Program-made: the position numbers and the translations under genes
Source of the DNA: Rheinheimera pleomorphica
GTDB lineage: Bacteria; Pseudomonadota; Gammaproteobacteria; Enterobacterales; Alteromonadaceae
Length of the DNA stretch: 64,000 nucleotides
Direction of reading: 5' to 3'
Assembly: GCF_011634895.1 (NCBI RefSeq)
Contig: NZ_SIRR01000008.1
Location: forward strand, 768,001 to 832,000
Shown: positions 49,999-59,280 of the stretch, one piece after another
Layout of the letters: each line of letters starts with the position of its first letter
Numbering within the stretch: position 1 is the first letter of the stretch
Notes under the pieces: model-generated
What the model was told of the DNA's origin: nothing
The model's database searches: none
What the model saw: only the letters and a program-made list of their open reading frames with translations

Positions 49999-50528
49999 TG
50001 AAAAATCTCCTTCAATGGGGCTTCATAGCGCTGCTTTATTGAGGCAATTAGCTCTGCTTCATCCGTCATATTCAGCACATGAATTAACAACCAGCGCTGC
50101 GGCATGGGCTCACCGGCGGGGATAAGCTCGGCACTGGGATAAATTTCTGCACTAACCGTGCCCGGCGTCATCGACACCGTACTGGCGAGGATAGTAATCG
50201 GCAACTCATGCTGCAAATCCAGTGGCACCCTGACAAAAGCCGGATTTAACCGCCGCTTCGGCCCTAAAATAAGCACTGCCACCTGCGCATTTGCCGTAAC
50301 AATATCGGCAAATACGCGCAGAATATAGCGCAGTGCCAGTAATGGCCGCTCAATTAATGGCTGCGGGTCACGAAAGCGCAAGGTCAGCAGCGGAATGACA
50401 ACGGCCAGCACGGCAGCAAAAAACAAATGCACGGCTTCAATACTCTGGTTTAGTAACAACCAGACAATAAACAACAGCACACTGCGATAAGGCGTGGGTA
50501 ACCAGCCAAACTTCGGTTTAAACCTCAT
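49992..50528 (-). CDS. mrpE: Mrp antiporter subunit E
   Basis: The 178-residue protein has N-terminal membrane helices and a cytoplasmic C-terminal domain with PGTVSAEIYPS and LLIHVLNMTDEAE, typical of MrpE. It overlaps mrpD by four bases and mrpF by seven. Confidence 0.93.
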   Translation of the reverse strand: MRFKPKFGWLPTPYRSVLLFIVWLLLNQSIEAVHLFFAAVLAVVIPLLTLRFRDPQPLIERPLLALRYILRVFADIVTANAQVAVLILGPKRRLNPAFVRVPLDLQHELPITILASTVSMTPGTVSAEIYPSAELIPAGEPMPQRWLLIHVLNMTDEAELIASIKQRYEAPLKEIFQC

Positions 50529-52048
50529 TGCTTGCCTCCTTCGACTACGCCACTATGCAAAATGGTGTTGATGGCGCTGCGGGTATCATACAGTTGCTCT
50601 GCCGCCTGCTGTGATAACTCGGTAAAGGGCCCGGCAAAAATCACCAGTAACGGGCTTGCCAACAATAGCCAGCACACGGCAAAAATTTGTAGCGGTGCAG
50701 CTTTCTCGCCAGCAGTATCACTGCCGCTGATCCGCCAGAACAAGGTGCTACCGGCGCGGGACAAGCCAATGATCACCAGCAAACTGCTAAGCAGCACCAG
50801 ACTCCAGATAGCAATGCGACTGCCGGGCTCTGTTACCGCCTGCAACAGCATCAGCTTGCCGACAAAACCGGAAAACGGCGGTAACCCGGCCACCGTTAAA
50901 GCGCCTAACATAAACATAAAACCCAGTAGTACCGGCTGTGCCACCCGCCGGCCAGACACCAGCCGATCACCGGCTTTACCGCGCTGACTGGCGATGAGAT
51001 CGGCAATCAGAAATAACGCAGCGGTCACCAGCGTCGAATGTACGGTGTAATAGATAGCCGCAGCGGCGGAGAGCTCGGTGTGCAGCGCGACCAGACTGAC
51101 CAGGGTACCCACGGATAACAACACCAGATTAGCCACCAGTTTACGAAAATCCTGGCTGGCCATAACACCAACAGCCCCCAACGCTATCGTGGCCAAACCG
51201 GCGGGTAACAACCAGTCGGCAGCAATACCACTTAGCTCACCGGCATTTGCACCAAAAATGGTGGTATACACCCGTAACAGGGCATAGACACCTATTTTGG
51301 TCATCACGGCAAACAAGGCTGCCACTGGCGCAGACGCTGAGGCATACGTGGCCGGCAGCCAAAACTGCAGCGGTAACACCGCCGCTTTTAGGGCAAACAC
51401 TATCATTAGCATCAAGCCGCCGGATTTCACCAGCATCAGGTCATCGGCTGGCAGCAAGGCGACTTTTTCTGCCATATCAGCAATATTTAGCGTACCTAAA
51501 GTGCCATACAGTACGGCCAGTGCAATCAGAAAAATTGCCGAGCCGGTCAGGTTCAACACCACATAGTGCACCGCCGCTTTGGTTTTATTTTTGCCACCGG
51601 CATGGATTAATAGCGCATAAGAGGCAATCAGCAGTACTTCAAAGAAGACAAACAGGTTAAACAAGTCGCCGGTTAAAAAGGCGCCGTTAATACCCATAAT
51701 TTGAAACTGAAACAACGGATGGAAAAACGAGCCTTTCTCATCTTCACCGGCACTGCCATAGCATATTGCGCCCAATGCCAGAAAAGACGTTAAACACACC
51801 AGCAACACCGATAGCGTATCAGCCACCAGTATGATGCCAAAAGGCGCCTGCCAGTTACCAATGGCATAATGAATTAAGCCCTGTTGCTGCACCTGCATTA
51901 ACAGGCTGACCACCAGCACCAGCTGTATGGCACTGGATATCATACTGACCCAGCGCCGGCGCATTGGCGAGTAATGGATCGGCGGAAGCATGATAAGCAA
52001 CGCCGTTAGCATAGGCAGTAACACCGGCGCAGTAATTAAATGCCACAT
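50525..52048 (-). CDS. mrpD: Mrp antiporter subunit D (NuoM/N-like)
   Basis: The 507-residue protein has about 14 membrane helices and the proton-channel subunit family core, including FEVLLIASYALLIHAGG with the key glutamate near residue 137 and lysines in the FALKAAVLPLQFWLP helix. It resembles complex I NuoN/NuoM. It overlaps mrpC and mrpE by one and four bases. Confidence 0.95.
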   Translation of the reverse strand: MWHLITAPVLLPMLTALLIMLPPIHYSPMRRRWVSMISSAIQLVLVVSLLMQVQQQGLIHYAIGNWQAPFGIILVADTLSVLLVCLTSFLALGAICYGSAGEDEKGSFFHPLFQFQIMGINGAFLTGDLFNLFVFFEVLLIASYALLIHAGGKNKTKAAVHYVVLNLTGSAIFLIALAVLYGTLGTLNIADMAEKVALLPADDLMLVKSGGLMLMIVFALKAAVLPLQFWLPATYASASAPVAALFAVMTKIGVYALLRVYTTIFGANAGELSGIAADWLLPAGLATIALGAVGVMASQDFRKLVANLVLLSVGTLVSLVALHTELSAAAAIYYTVHSTLVTAALFLIADLIASQRGKAGDRLVSGRRVAQPVLLGFMFMLGALTVAGLPPFSGFVGKLMLLQAVTEPGSRIAIWSLVLLSSLLVIIGLSRAGSTLFWRISGSDTAGEKAAPLQIFAVCWLLLASPLLVIFAGPFTELSQQAAEQLYDTRSAINTILHSGVVEGGKQ

Positions 52049-52401
52049 TAACGGCTCTCCTTTCTAACAACATCGGCATCCGGTAATTTGCCGTCCACAT
52101 GATCATTGCCCAAATCAGCCCGCGCCCGTATCGCCAGGATCACCAGAAAAGCGGTCATGGCAAAGCCGATCACAATGGCCGTTAATACCAGCGCCTGCGG
52201 CAGAGGATCGGCATATTGCTCACTGGTGCCCAGCACCGCAGCGCCACGTAAGGTTAAGCGCCCCGACGTAAAAATAAACAGATTAACCGCGTAAGACAGC
52301 ATGGTCAGCCCCAGCATCACCGGGAAGGTGCGACCGCGTAACATCAGAAAAATGCCACAGGCGGTCAGAAAACCAATACAACAGGCTACCAGGGTTTCCA
52401 T
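52048..52401 (-). CDS. mrpC: Mrp antiporter subunit C (NuoK-like)
   Basis: The 117-residue protein has three membrane helices and the MrpC/NuoK pattern with ADPLPQALVLTAIVIGFAMTAF. The ATG shares one base with the mrpA stop and its stop shares one base with the mrpD start. Confidence 0.94.
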   Translation of the reverse strand: METLVACCIGFLTACGIFLMLRGRTFPVMLGLTMLSYAVNLFIFTSGRLTLRGAAVLGTSEQYADPLPQALVLTAIVIGFAMTAFLVILAIRARADLGNDHVDGKLPDADVVRKESR

Positions 52402-55196
52402 CAGATCGTCTCCTTGTGTACCGGCCGGTGTGACGTCGTCATTTTGCCCAGGCTGGCCAGAATAAGTAAGGTCGAGCCTACAACCGTGACATAAACGCCC
52501 AGGTCAAAAGCAATGGCACTGGCTAACTCCAGCTTACCCAGTACCGGCAGATCAAAATAATCAAACCAGGAGGTTAAAAACGGCCGGTTAAATAGCCAGC
52601 TTGCGGCGCCGGTGGCTAAAGCAATTAATAACCCCACTGCCACTACGCGCTGATATTCCACATTCATTCGGGCTTTTACCCAATCTACGCCCTGGGCAAT
52701 ATACTGCAGAATAATCGCCACAGCGGTGACCAGGCCGGCAATAAAACCACCGCCGGGTAAATTGTGGCCGCGGAAGAAGATATAAATAGACACCATTACC
52801 GCCAGCGGCAATAAGCTTTGTGATACGGTCGATAACAGTAACGAATGGCGCTCCAGCGCCCAGGGCCGACCGTCACCATCACTACTGGGTTTAAATAACG
52901 GAATACGGGTTAACAACTTAAAAATACCCAGTGAGGCAATGCCCAGCACGGTTATTTCGCCTAAGGTGTCAAAACCACGAAAATCCACCAGTATCACGTT
53001 GACCACGTTAGTGCCACCACCACCGGTTTTGGCATTGGTTATAAAGAAATCAGAAATGCTGTTAAACGGCCGCGTCATCAAAGCATAACTTAAGCTACCC
53101 ACAATGACGCCGACCATACTGGCCACACTGAGATCACGCACCACGCGGGACGACTCAGACTGTTTCGGCGTTTTATGTGGCAGGAAAAACAGTGCCAACA
53201 TCAGCAGAATAATGGTCACCACTTCTACCGATAACTGCGTCAGCGCCAAATCCGGTGCCGAGAAGCGGGTAAAGGCAATAGACACCATCAAGCCAACCAC
53301 AGAGATCATCAACAAGGCCACTACCCGTTTTCGGTGCCACACCACAGTGGCAAAGGCCGCAATTAACAGCATAGTCGCACCGGTGGCGTTAACGGCATCT
53401 ATCGGCAGTTCGGCCCGGCCGCCCCACAGCGTCACTAAATCGGTTAGCGGTAAGCCCGCCAGCAGAATAAAGCTCAGTAAGGTCAGGGTCATATAACGCT
53501 GTAGTGAGCCACTATCCAGCCACTGATACAGCTGACTGCAGCGCTCGGCAAACTGCTTAACACCGCGCTCAAAGCTGTTGAGCGCATCGACATCAGGCAA
53601 GGTATTCTGAAAATCAAACAAGTGTTTACGATTAACGTAGATCAGGGTACCACCAACCAATGCCAGCACACTCATTAGCAAGGGCAAATTAAAGCCATGC
53701 CAGATAGCCAGGCTGTAGTACGGCACCTCACCTGGCAATACCGCTTGCGATGCCGCCTGTAACAAGTCACCAATCAAATAGCCCGGAAACAAGCCTACCA
53801 AAATACACAGCGCTACCAGCACTTCAACCGGCACCCGCATATAACGTGGCGGTTCGTGTGGCGTTTTAGTGAGGCCTTTAGGCTGGCCGTTAAAAAACAC
53901 ATCGTGAATAAAGCGCATCGAATACGCCACTGAGAACACGCCTGCCACGGTAGCCAGTACCGGGATCACCCAGGACAAAGACCCCAGCAAATGCTGGTGC
54001 AGGGTTTCAGCAAAGAACATTTCTTTCGATAAAAAGCCGTTTAACAGCGGCACACCGGCCATTGCCGCCGCCGCCACCATCGCCAGCGTGGCCGTTATTG
54101 GCATAAATTGCCATAAGCCATTGAGTTTGCGCATATCGCGCGAGCCGGATTCATGGTCAATAATACCGGCGGCCATAAATAACGAGGCTTTAAACGTCGC
54201 GTGGTTGATAATATGAAATAACCCCGCCACAGCGGCCAGATCCGTGCCCATACCGAATAGCAACGTGATCAGGCCCAGATGGCTGATGGTGGAATACGCC
54301 AGCAAGCCTTTTAAATCGTGTTTAAACAGCGCCAGATAAGCGCCAATCAGTAAGGTAGCCAAACCGGTAATGCTCACCAGCACAAACCACAATTCTGTGC
54401 CGGACAGCGCCGGATAAAAGCGTGCCAGTAAGAAAATGCCGGCTTTAACCATAGTGGCAGAGTGTAAGTAAGCACTTACCGGTGTTGGCGCGGCCATCGC
54501 ATTGGGCAGCCAGAAGTGAAACGGAAACTGCGCCGACTTGGTAAAACAGCCCAGCAAAAACAACACCAGGATCAGCGGATACCAGGCATGTTGTTGAATA
54601 AGCTCGGCACTGGCCAGCACCTGCTGTAAATCATAACTGCCAACCAGCTGGCCGATCAGTAAAAAAGCCGCCAGCAACGCCAAACCACCAGCACCGGTTA
54701 CCGTCAGCGCCATACGGGCGCCGCGTCGCGCTTCCGCTTTATGCCACCAGAAACTGATTAATAAAAATGAGCTAATACTGGTCAGCTCCCAGAACAACCA
54801 TAGCTGTAACAGGTTACCCGACAGCACGATTCCCAGCATGGCGGTCATAAACAGCATTAAATAGGCGTAAAAACGCGGCATGGAATCACGCGGCGCTAAA
54901 TAGTAACGCGCGTACAAAATAATCAGCAGGCCAATACCGAGGATCAACAGCGCAAACAAAAACGCCAGGCCATCCAGTATGAGAGTGATATCCAGCCCCA
55001 GCAGTGGGATCCACGGCTGAAAAAACCGCACACTGCCGCCAGCCAATATGGCGTCGGCATGATACAACAGCAACATTAAGGCAAACGCTGGCGGTAAAGC
55101 TGTTGCCAGGGCACAGGCGCTGCGGTTCCATCTGGCAGTGAACACAGGAACCAGGCTTCCCAATAGCGGCAGAAGTAAAATCCACAAGAGTGTCAT
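52401..55196 (-). CDS. mrpA: Mrp antiporter subunit A fused to subunit B
   Basis: This 931-residue protein joins a NuoL-like MrpA domain (about residues 1-650, with [32 protein letters not shown] and [13 protein letters not shown]) to a C-terminal MrpB-like region (from about 780, with the [20 protein letters not shown] motif [15 protein letters not shown]). This explains why no separate mrpB exists and marks the operon as the six-gene group 2 type. It is the first gene of the operon, divergent from fumC. Confidence 0.95.
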   Translation of the reverse strand: MTLLWILLLPLLGSLVPVFTARWNRSACALATALPPAFALMLLLYHADAILAGGSVRFFQPWIPLLGLDITLILDGLAFLFALLILGIGLLIILYARYYLAPRDSMPRFYAYLMLFMTAMLGIVLSGNLLQLWLFWELTSISSFLLISFWWHKAEARRGARMALTVTGAGGLALLAAFLLIGQLVGSYDLQQVLASAELIQQHAWYPLILVLFLLGCFTKSAQFPFHFWLPNAMAAPTPVSAYLHSATMVKAGIFLLARFYPALSGTELWFVLVSITGLATLLIGAYLALFKHDLKGLLAYSTISHLGLITLLFGMGTDLAAVAGLFHIINHATFKASLFMAAGIIDHESGSRDMRKLNGLWQFMPITATLAMVAAAAMAGVPLLNGFLSKEMFFAETLHQHLLGSLSWVIPVLATVAGVFSVAYSMRFIHDVFFNGQPKGLTKTPHEPPRYMRVPVEVLVALCILVGLFPGYLIGDLLQAASQAVLPGEVPYYSLAIWHGFNLPLLMSVLALVGGTLIYVNRKHLFDFQNTLPDVDALNSFERGVKQFAERCSQLYQWLDSGSLQRYMTLTLLSFILLAGLPLTDLVTLWGGRAELPIDAVNATGATMLLIAAFATVVWHRKRVVALLMISVVGLMVSIAFTRFSAPDLALTQLSVEVVTIILLMLALFFLPHKTPKQSESSRVVRDLSVASMVGVIVGSLSYALMTRPFNSISDFFITNAKTGGGGTNVVNVILVDFRGFDTLGEITVLGIASLGIFKLLTRIPLFKPSSDGDGRPWALERHSLLLSTVSQSLLPLAVMVSIYIFFRGHNLPGGGFIAGLVTAVAIILQYIAQGVDWVKARMNVEYQRVVAVGLLIALATGAASWLFNRPFLTSWFDYFDLPVLGKLELASAIAFDLGVYVTVVGSTLLILASLGKMTTSHRPVHKETI

Positions 55197-55530
55197 AGCT
55201 GTCGCATATCCTTTTCAGAGTTAACCTAACCGAGCTTTCAGCCTGCCTTTCACCCTACTGATTAAGTTGTTGATATCCATAGGCAGTTAGCTAAGCATAG
55301 AAGACAGAATGCCTTTACAACATGGGCGGGCTGAAAAATCAGATTGTCTGGTGCAATGGCGGTATTTATACCGGTATCCGTGAAAAAAGTCTATTAATGC
55401 CACTGCGCTCATAGGCTTAAGCCCAGTGTTTTAACGTGCCCAGTGTTGTATTTATCGCACGCTTGACTGGCATCGATACCACAAAGCGATTACAACTAAT
55501 AACTGACACCAACGACCTGCGGGAGCAAAT
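55197..55530. other. Divergent control region between mrpA and fumC
   Basis: These 334 bases hold no convincing gene. The decamer GCCCAGTGTT occurs twice, at 55421-55430 and 55438-55447, 17 bases apart. A GGGAG ribosome site lies just before fumC. No clear -10/-35 pair was found. Confidence 0.5.
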
Positions 55531-56910
55531 ATGACCACTCGTACCGAACGCGACAGCATGGGAGAGTTGCAAGTGCCGGATGCAGCGTTGTATCAGGCAC
55601 AAACCCAACGCGCTGTGGAGAATTTTCAACTCAGTAATCTGCGTCTGCCGCTGCGCTTTATTCAGGCCCTGTTGCAGATAAAAAAGGCGGCGGCGCAAGC
55701 CAATCAGCAACTGGGTTTACTCGATAGCACAGTGGCCACGGCCATTATCGATGCTGCCACAGCTCAGCTGGCCAATACGGATATGCAGCACTACCCGCTG
55801 GATGTATTTCAAACCGGCTCTGCCACCAGCAGCAATATGAATGTCAATGAAGTGCTGGCGACCCTGGCCAGCCGCGCCTTGGGACAGAAGGTTGAGCCCA
55901 ATGACCATGTCAACCTGGGGCAAAGCAGTAACGATACCATCCCCAGCGCCATCCATGTCAGTGCGGCTTTGGCCATACAGCAACAGCTAATCCCAGCGCT
56001 ACGCCAGGCTCAGGCGGTGTTGATCAACAAAAGCCAGCAAATTGGTCATATTGTCAAAACCGGCCGTACCCACTTAATGGACGCAATGCCGGTGAGCTTT
56101 AGCCAGGTGCTGGGCGGCTGGCAGGCGCAACTGGCGCATGCAGAGCTGCAGTTACAACAACAGCTGCAACAACTACAACAGCTGGCGCAGGGCGGCACCG
56201 CTGTGGGCAGTGGCATTAATGCCGATCCGCGTTTTGCCAGCTTATGTTGCCAGCAGCTTAGCCACAATACCGGGCTAGATTTTCGCCCGGCAGAAAACTT
56301 TTTCAGCGCCATCGCCACGCAGGACACCGCCGTTGCTGCTTCAGGCGCACTGAAAACCCTGGCCGTTAGCCTGCTGAAAATTTGCAATGATTTACGCTGG
56401 ATGAACTCAGGCCCGCTGGCTGGCCTGGCTGAAATCAGCTTACCGGCGCTGCAACCGGGCTCGTCCATTATGCCGGGCAAGGTTAATCCGGTGATCCCCG
56501 AAGCGGTGGCGATGATCTGCGCTCAGGTGATGGGTAATGACAGCAGTATCACTATCGCTGGCCAGTCAGGTAATTTTGAGCTAAATGTGATGCTGCCGCT
56601 GGTGGCGCATAATTTGCTGCAAAGCATTGAGCTGTTAAGCACTGGCTGCAAAGCGTTGGCGGAGCAGGCCATCAGCGGCTTTACCGTGCACGAAGACAAC
56701 ATTAACCAAGCGCTGGCGCGTAATCCTATTTTAGTTACCGCCCTTAATCCGCTACTTGGCTATGCTAAAGCCGCCGAGATCGCCAAACAGGCTTATCAGC
56801 AGCAACGACCGGTATTGGACGTCGCGCTGGAACACACCGATTACAGCAAAGAACAGCTACAGCAATTACTGGACCCGGCCCGGCTGGCCGCGGGCGGCAT
56901 TATAAAGTGA
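55531..56910 (+). CDS. fumC: Class II fumarase FumC
   Basis: The 459-residue enzyme has the N-terminal ERDSMGELQVP, the catalytic TGRTHLMDAMPVSF region near residue 180, and the mobile SS loop GSSIMPGKVNPVIPEA near residue 310. It hydrates fumarate to malate without an iron-sulphur cluster, so it works under oxidative or iron-poor conditions. GGGAG precedes the ATG by five bases. A perfect 28-bp palindrome follows the gene. Confidence 0.97.
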   Translation: MTTRTERDSMGELQVPDAALYQAQTQRAVENFQLSNLRLPLRFIQALLQIKKAAAQANQQLGLLDSTVATAIIDAATAQLANTDMQHYPLDVFQTGSATSSNMNVNEVLATLASRALGQKVEPNDHVNLGQSSNDTIPSAIHVSAALAIQQQLIPALRQAQAVLINKSQQIGHIVKTGRTHLMDAMPVSFSQVLGGWQAQLAHAELQLQQQLQQLQQLAQGGTAVGSGINADPRFASLCCQQLSHNTGLDFRPAENFFSAIATQDTAVAASGALKTLAVSLLKICNDLRWMNSGPLAGLAEISLPALQPGSSIMPGKVNPVIPEAVAMICAQVMGNDSSITIAGQSGNFELNVMLPLVAHNLLQSIELLSTGCKALAEQAISGFTVHEDNINQALARNPILVTALNPLLGYAKAAEIAKQAYQQQRPVLDVALEHTDYSKEQLQQLLDPARLAAGGIIK

Positions 56911-56921
56911 ACGCTGGCCAC

Positions 56922-56949
56922 AGTGGCTATTGAATATTCAATAGCCACT
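56922..56949. terminator. 28-bp perfect palindrome after fumC, possible terminator
   Basis: AGTGGCTATTGAAT (56922-56935) is followed directly by its exact complement (56936-56949). As RNA it forms a 12-bp stem with a 4-base loop; the trailing sequence ATTATTAACC is A/T-rich but not a T run. It begins 11 bases after the fumC stop. Confidence 0.6.
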
Positions 56950-57050
56950 ATTATTAACCTCTTGATAAATAATCATTGCCAAACCACTGGGGCTTGTCGC
57001 TATAATCCGGCTTTTGCTTTACACCAACATAACAATAGGGATGCTGTACT

Positions 57051-58136
57051 ATGGAGAATAATATAACAACCCCGGCCCAGCCGCGGGTAGATAAAGTGGC
57101 TTTTAGTGGCAAAGCCGGCGAGTTTTTTGGGATCTGGATAGTTAACCTGCTGCTAAGCATCGTCACACTGGGCATTTACAGTGCCTGGGCTAAGGTGCGC
57201 ACTAATCAGTATTTTTATGGCCATACCCGCATTGACCAACAGCCGTTTCGTTACCTGGCTACGCCGCTGCAAATCTTAAAAGGCCGCATTATTGCGGTGA
57301 TTATTTTTGGCCTGTTTTTTGTACTGTCATCTTTATCGCCGGTATTTGCGTTGCTGCTGGCACTGGCGTTTATGTTTGCCTCGCCCTGGCTTATCGTACA
57401 AAGCCTGAAATTTAACCTGCGCATGACCAGCTACCGCAATGTACGCTTTGCCTTTCATGGTGACTATCTGGGCGCGCTAAAATATTTTGTCTTGTTGCCG
57501 CTGCTGTCGGTATTTACCTTATACCTGGCCATGCCATGGGCATTAAAAAAGATCGATCATTATCTGTGCAGCAATATTAGCTTTGGCGGCAAAAAGCTGC
57601 AGATTAACACTGATACCAGCTCCTACTATATTGCCGCCTTACTGGCGATGGCAGCTATGATTGGTCTGGGTTTTGTCGTTGCGATTGCCGCTTTTATTAT
57701 CGGCATGATTAGCGCGGCCACTTTTGGCAGTGGATTTGATGGCGATGCCGCCCTGGGTGCCGTTGCCGTGCTGCTGCCGATTGCAATGTTCGCCGTGTAT
57801 TTTGTCGGCTTTGCCCTAAGCGGTGCCGTATACCAAAGCCTGATCCGCAACCACCTGTTTGAGCGCACCGAATTGCCAGGCGTGGCTAAATTCAAATCGG
57901 AAATGCAGGTGATACCATTTATGTGGTTAATCTTAACCAATTTGCTGGCCATTATTGTCACTCTGGGTTTGGCATATCCATGGGCAAAAATCCGCAAAGC
58001 CGCCTATATGGCGTCGGTCACTACTGTTGCGGTTTATCCTGGCATCAACTCGCTGGTCGATGAAGCCCAGCAAAACAGCAACGCCTTTGGTGAAGAGGCA
58101 GCCGGCCTGTTCGACGTTGATGTGTCACTGGCCTGA
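57051..58136 (+). CDS. DUF898 (YjgN-family) inner-membrane protein
   Basis: The 361-residue protein has about eight membrane helices arranged as two similar halves: each begins with a conserved block ending YPWAKIR or YSAWAKVR (LSIVTLGIYSAWAKVRTNQYFYGHTRI near residue 40 and LAIIVTLGLAYPWAKIRKAAYMA near 305). This is the DUF898/YjgN family, of unknown function. The stop overlaps the start of the M48 peptidase gene by one base, a pairing that suggests joint function, perhaps in membrane-protein turnover. Confidence 0.88.
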   Translation: MENNITTPAQPRVDKVAFSGKAGEFFGIWIVNLLLSIVTLGIYSAWAKVRTNQYFYGHTRIDQQPFRYLATPLQILKGRIIAVIIFGLFFVLSSLSPVFALLLALAFMFASPWLIVQSLKFNLRMTSYRNVRFAFHGDYLGALKYFVLLPLLSVFTLYLAMPWALKKIDHYLCSNISFGGKKLQINTDTSSYYIAALLAMAAMIGLGFVVAIAAFIIGMISAATFGSGFDGDAALGAVAVLLPIAMFAVYFVGFALSGAVYQSLIRNHLFERTELPGVAKFKSEMQVIPFMWLILTNLLAIIVTLGLAYPWAKIRKAAYMASVTTVAVYPGINSLVDEAQQNSNAFGEEAAGLFDVDVSLA

Positions 58137-59173
58137 TGCCCGGTTCAGTTACCGTTCGCGGCCAGTTTCAGCATAGCGGCAGCAGCAGCCTGTATGCTGC
58201 CGAGCTTGTGCTGGATTCAGACGGCCAACTCTCTGTGCACTGCCACAGCAGTGGCGAGCAGCTGGCACAAGCAGCACCGGCAGATTACCGCTTTGGCTCG
58301 GTGATCCCGGGGCTGCCGGTCGAATTGCGGTTACGCGATGGCGCGGTATTTGTGCCGGACGACAGCCGCTACCGCTGGCCACAGCTAAGCAAAGGCGCCG
58401 CTATGGCTGAGCGGCTGGAAAGCCATAAAATGTCCATTCTGGCGGCGATAGTACTATCGCCGCTGCTGCTATGGTGGATCATCGTTGATCTCATGCCAAT
58501 GCTGGCCGGCGCGGCGGTGCCATGGGTGCCAGACAGTGTTAAACAGCAAATGGGGCGCCAGACCTTTTACAGTCTGCAGCAAACGGCATTAGCGCCAACT
58601 GAACTGCCGGCCGCAGAACAGGCTATGGTGCGCTATCACTGGCAAATGGCACTGCAACAATTGCAACTGGAGCAGCAAGAGTACCGGCTGCATTTATTTA
58701 AGTCAGACTTTTTCGGTGCCAATGCCTTTGCCCTGCCTGACGGCACTGTGGTGATGACAGACCAGCTAGTCAGCCTGTTAAAAGATAACCCGGATGCCAT
58801 CCTGGCGGTATTGCTGCATGAAATTGGCCATGTTGAAGGCCAGCACAGTGTGCGCCTTATTGCCCAATCGCTGGGCGCGACCCTGGTAATTGGTATCGTG
58901 TTTGGTAACCCCGAAGGCGTGGCCGATCTGTTGCTGGGTTCCGGTTCAGTATTGCTGCAAAATGCCTTTTCCCGCGATATGGAACGCGAAGCCGATCAGT
59001 TTGCTATTGCCAAACTGACCGAACTGGGTAAATCACCACAAGCCTTTGCCGATGCGATGTCAGCCTTACTGGCAAAACACAGTGATGAGGCCGACACCAC
59101 AAGTTCACTGCTTAAATACCTAAGCACCCACCCCGACACCCGCGAGCGGATAGAGCAGGCCACTCAGCCATAA
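58136..59173 (+). CDS. Membrane-bound M48-family zinc metallopeptidase
   Basis: The 345-residue protein has a soluble N-terminal domain of about 95 residues with beta strands, a membrane helix near residues 100-120, and an M48 peptidase domain with the zinc motif LLHEIGHVEGQHS near residue 225, a hydrophobic segment (LGATLVIGIVFGN), and the third ligand in SRDMEREADQFAI. The C-terminal LSTHPDTRERIEQA is typical of Oma1/LoiP/BepA relatives. It is coupled to the DUF898 gene and ends before a terminator. The substrate is unknown. Confidence 0.9.
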   Translation: MPGSVTVRGQFQHSGSSSLYAAELVLDSDGQLSVHCHSSGEQLAQAAPADYRFGSVIPGLPVELRLRDGAVFVPDDSRYRWPQLSKGAAMAERLESHKMSILAAIVLSPLLLWWIIVDLMPMLAGAAVPWVPDSVKQQMGRQTFYSLQQTALAPTELPAAEQAMVRYHWQMALQQLQLEQQEYRLHLFKSDFFGANAFALPDGTVVMTDQLVSLLKDNPDAILAVLLHEIGHVEGQHSVRLIAQSLGATLVIGIVFGNPEGVADLLLGSGSVLLQNAFSRDMEREADQFAIAKLTELGKSPQAFADAMSALLAKHSDEADTTSSLLKYLSTHPDTRERIEQATQP

Positions 59174-59196
59174 ACCACCGCGGCTTAACCATCATC

Positions 59197-59227
59197 ATGG
59201 CGCCAACCACACTGGCGCCATTTTCTT
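59197..59227 (+). terminator. Terminator of the DUF898-M48 unit
   Basis: ATGGCGCC (59197-59204) and GGCGCCAT (59214-59221) form an 8-bp stem around a 9-base loop, followed by TTTCTT. Confidence 0.85.
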
Positions 59228-59280
59228 GTTAGCGGTTTTATTGTTATAGTTCTGGCAACTTCATTCAGGGAACACCAGCT

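Noticed and set aside
49484..50125. A 213-codon open frame antisense to mrpG, mrpF and mrpE
   Set aside because: It covers three well-supported overlapping genes on the other strand and resembles no protein.
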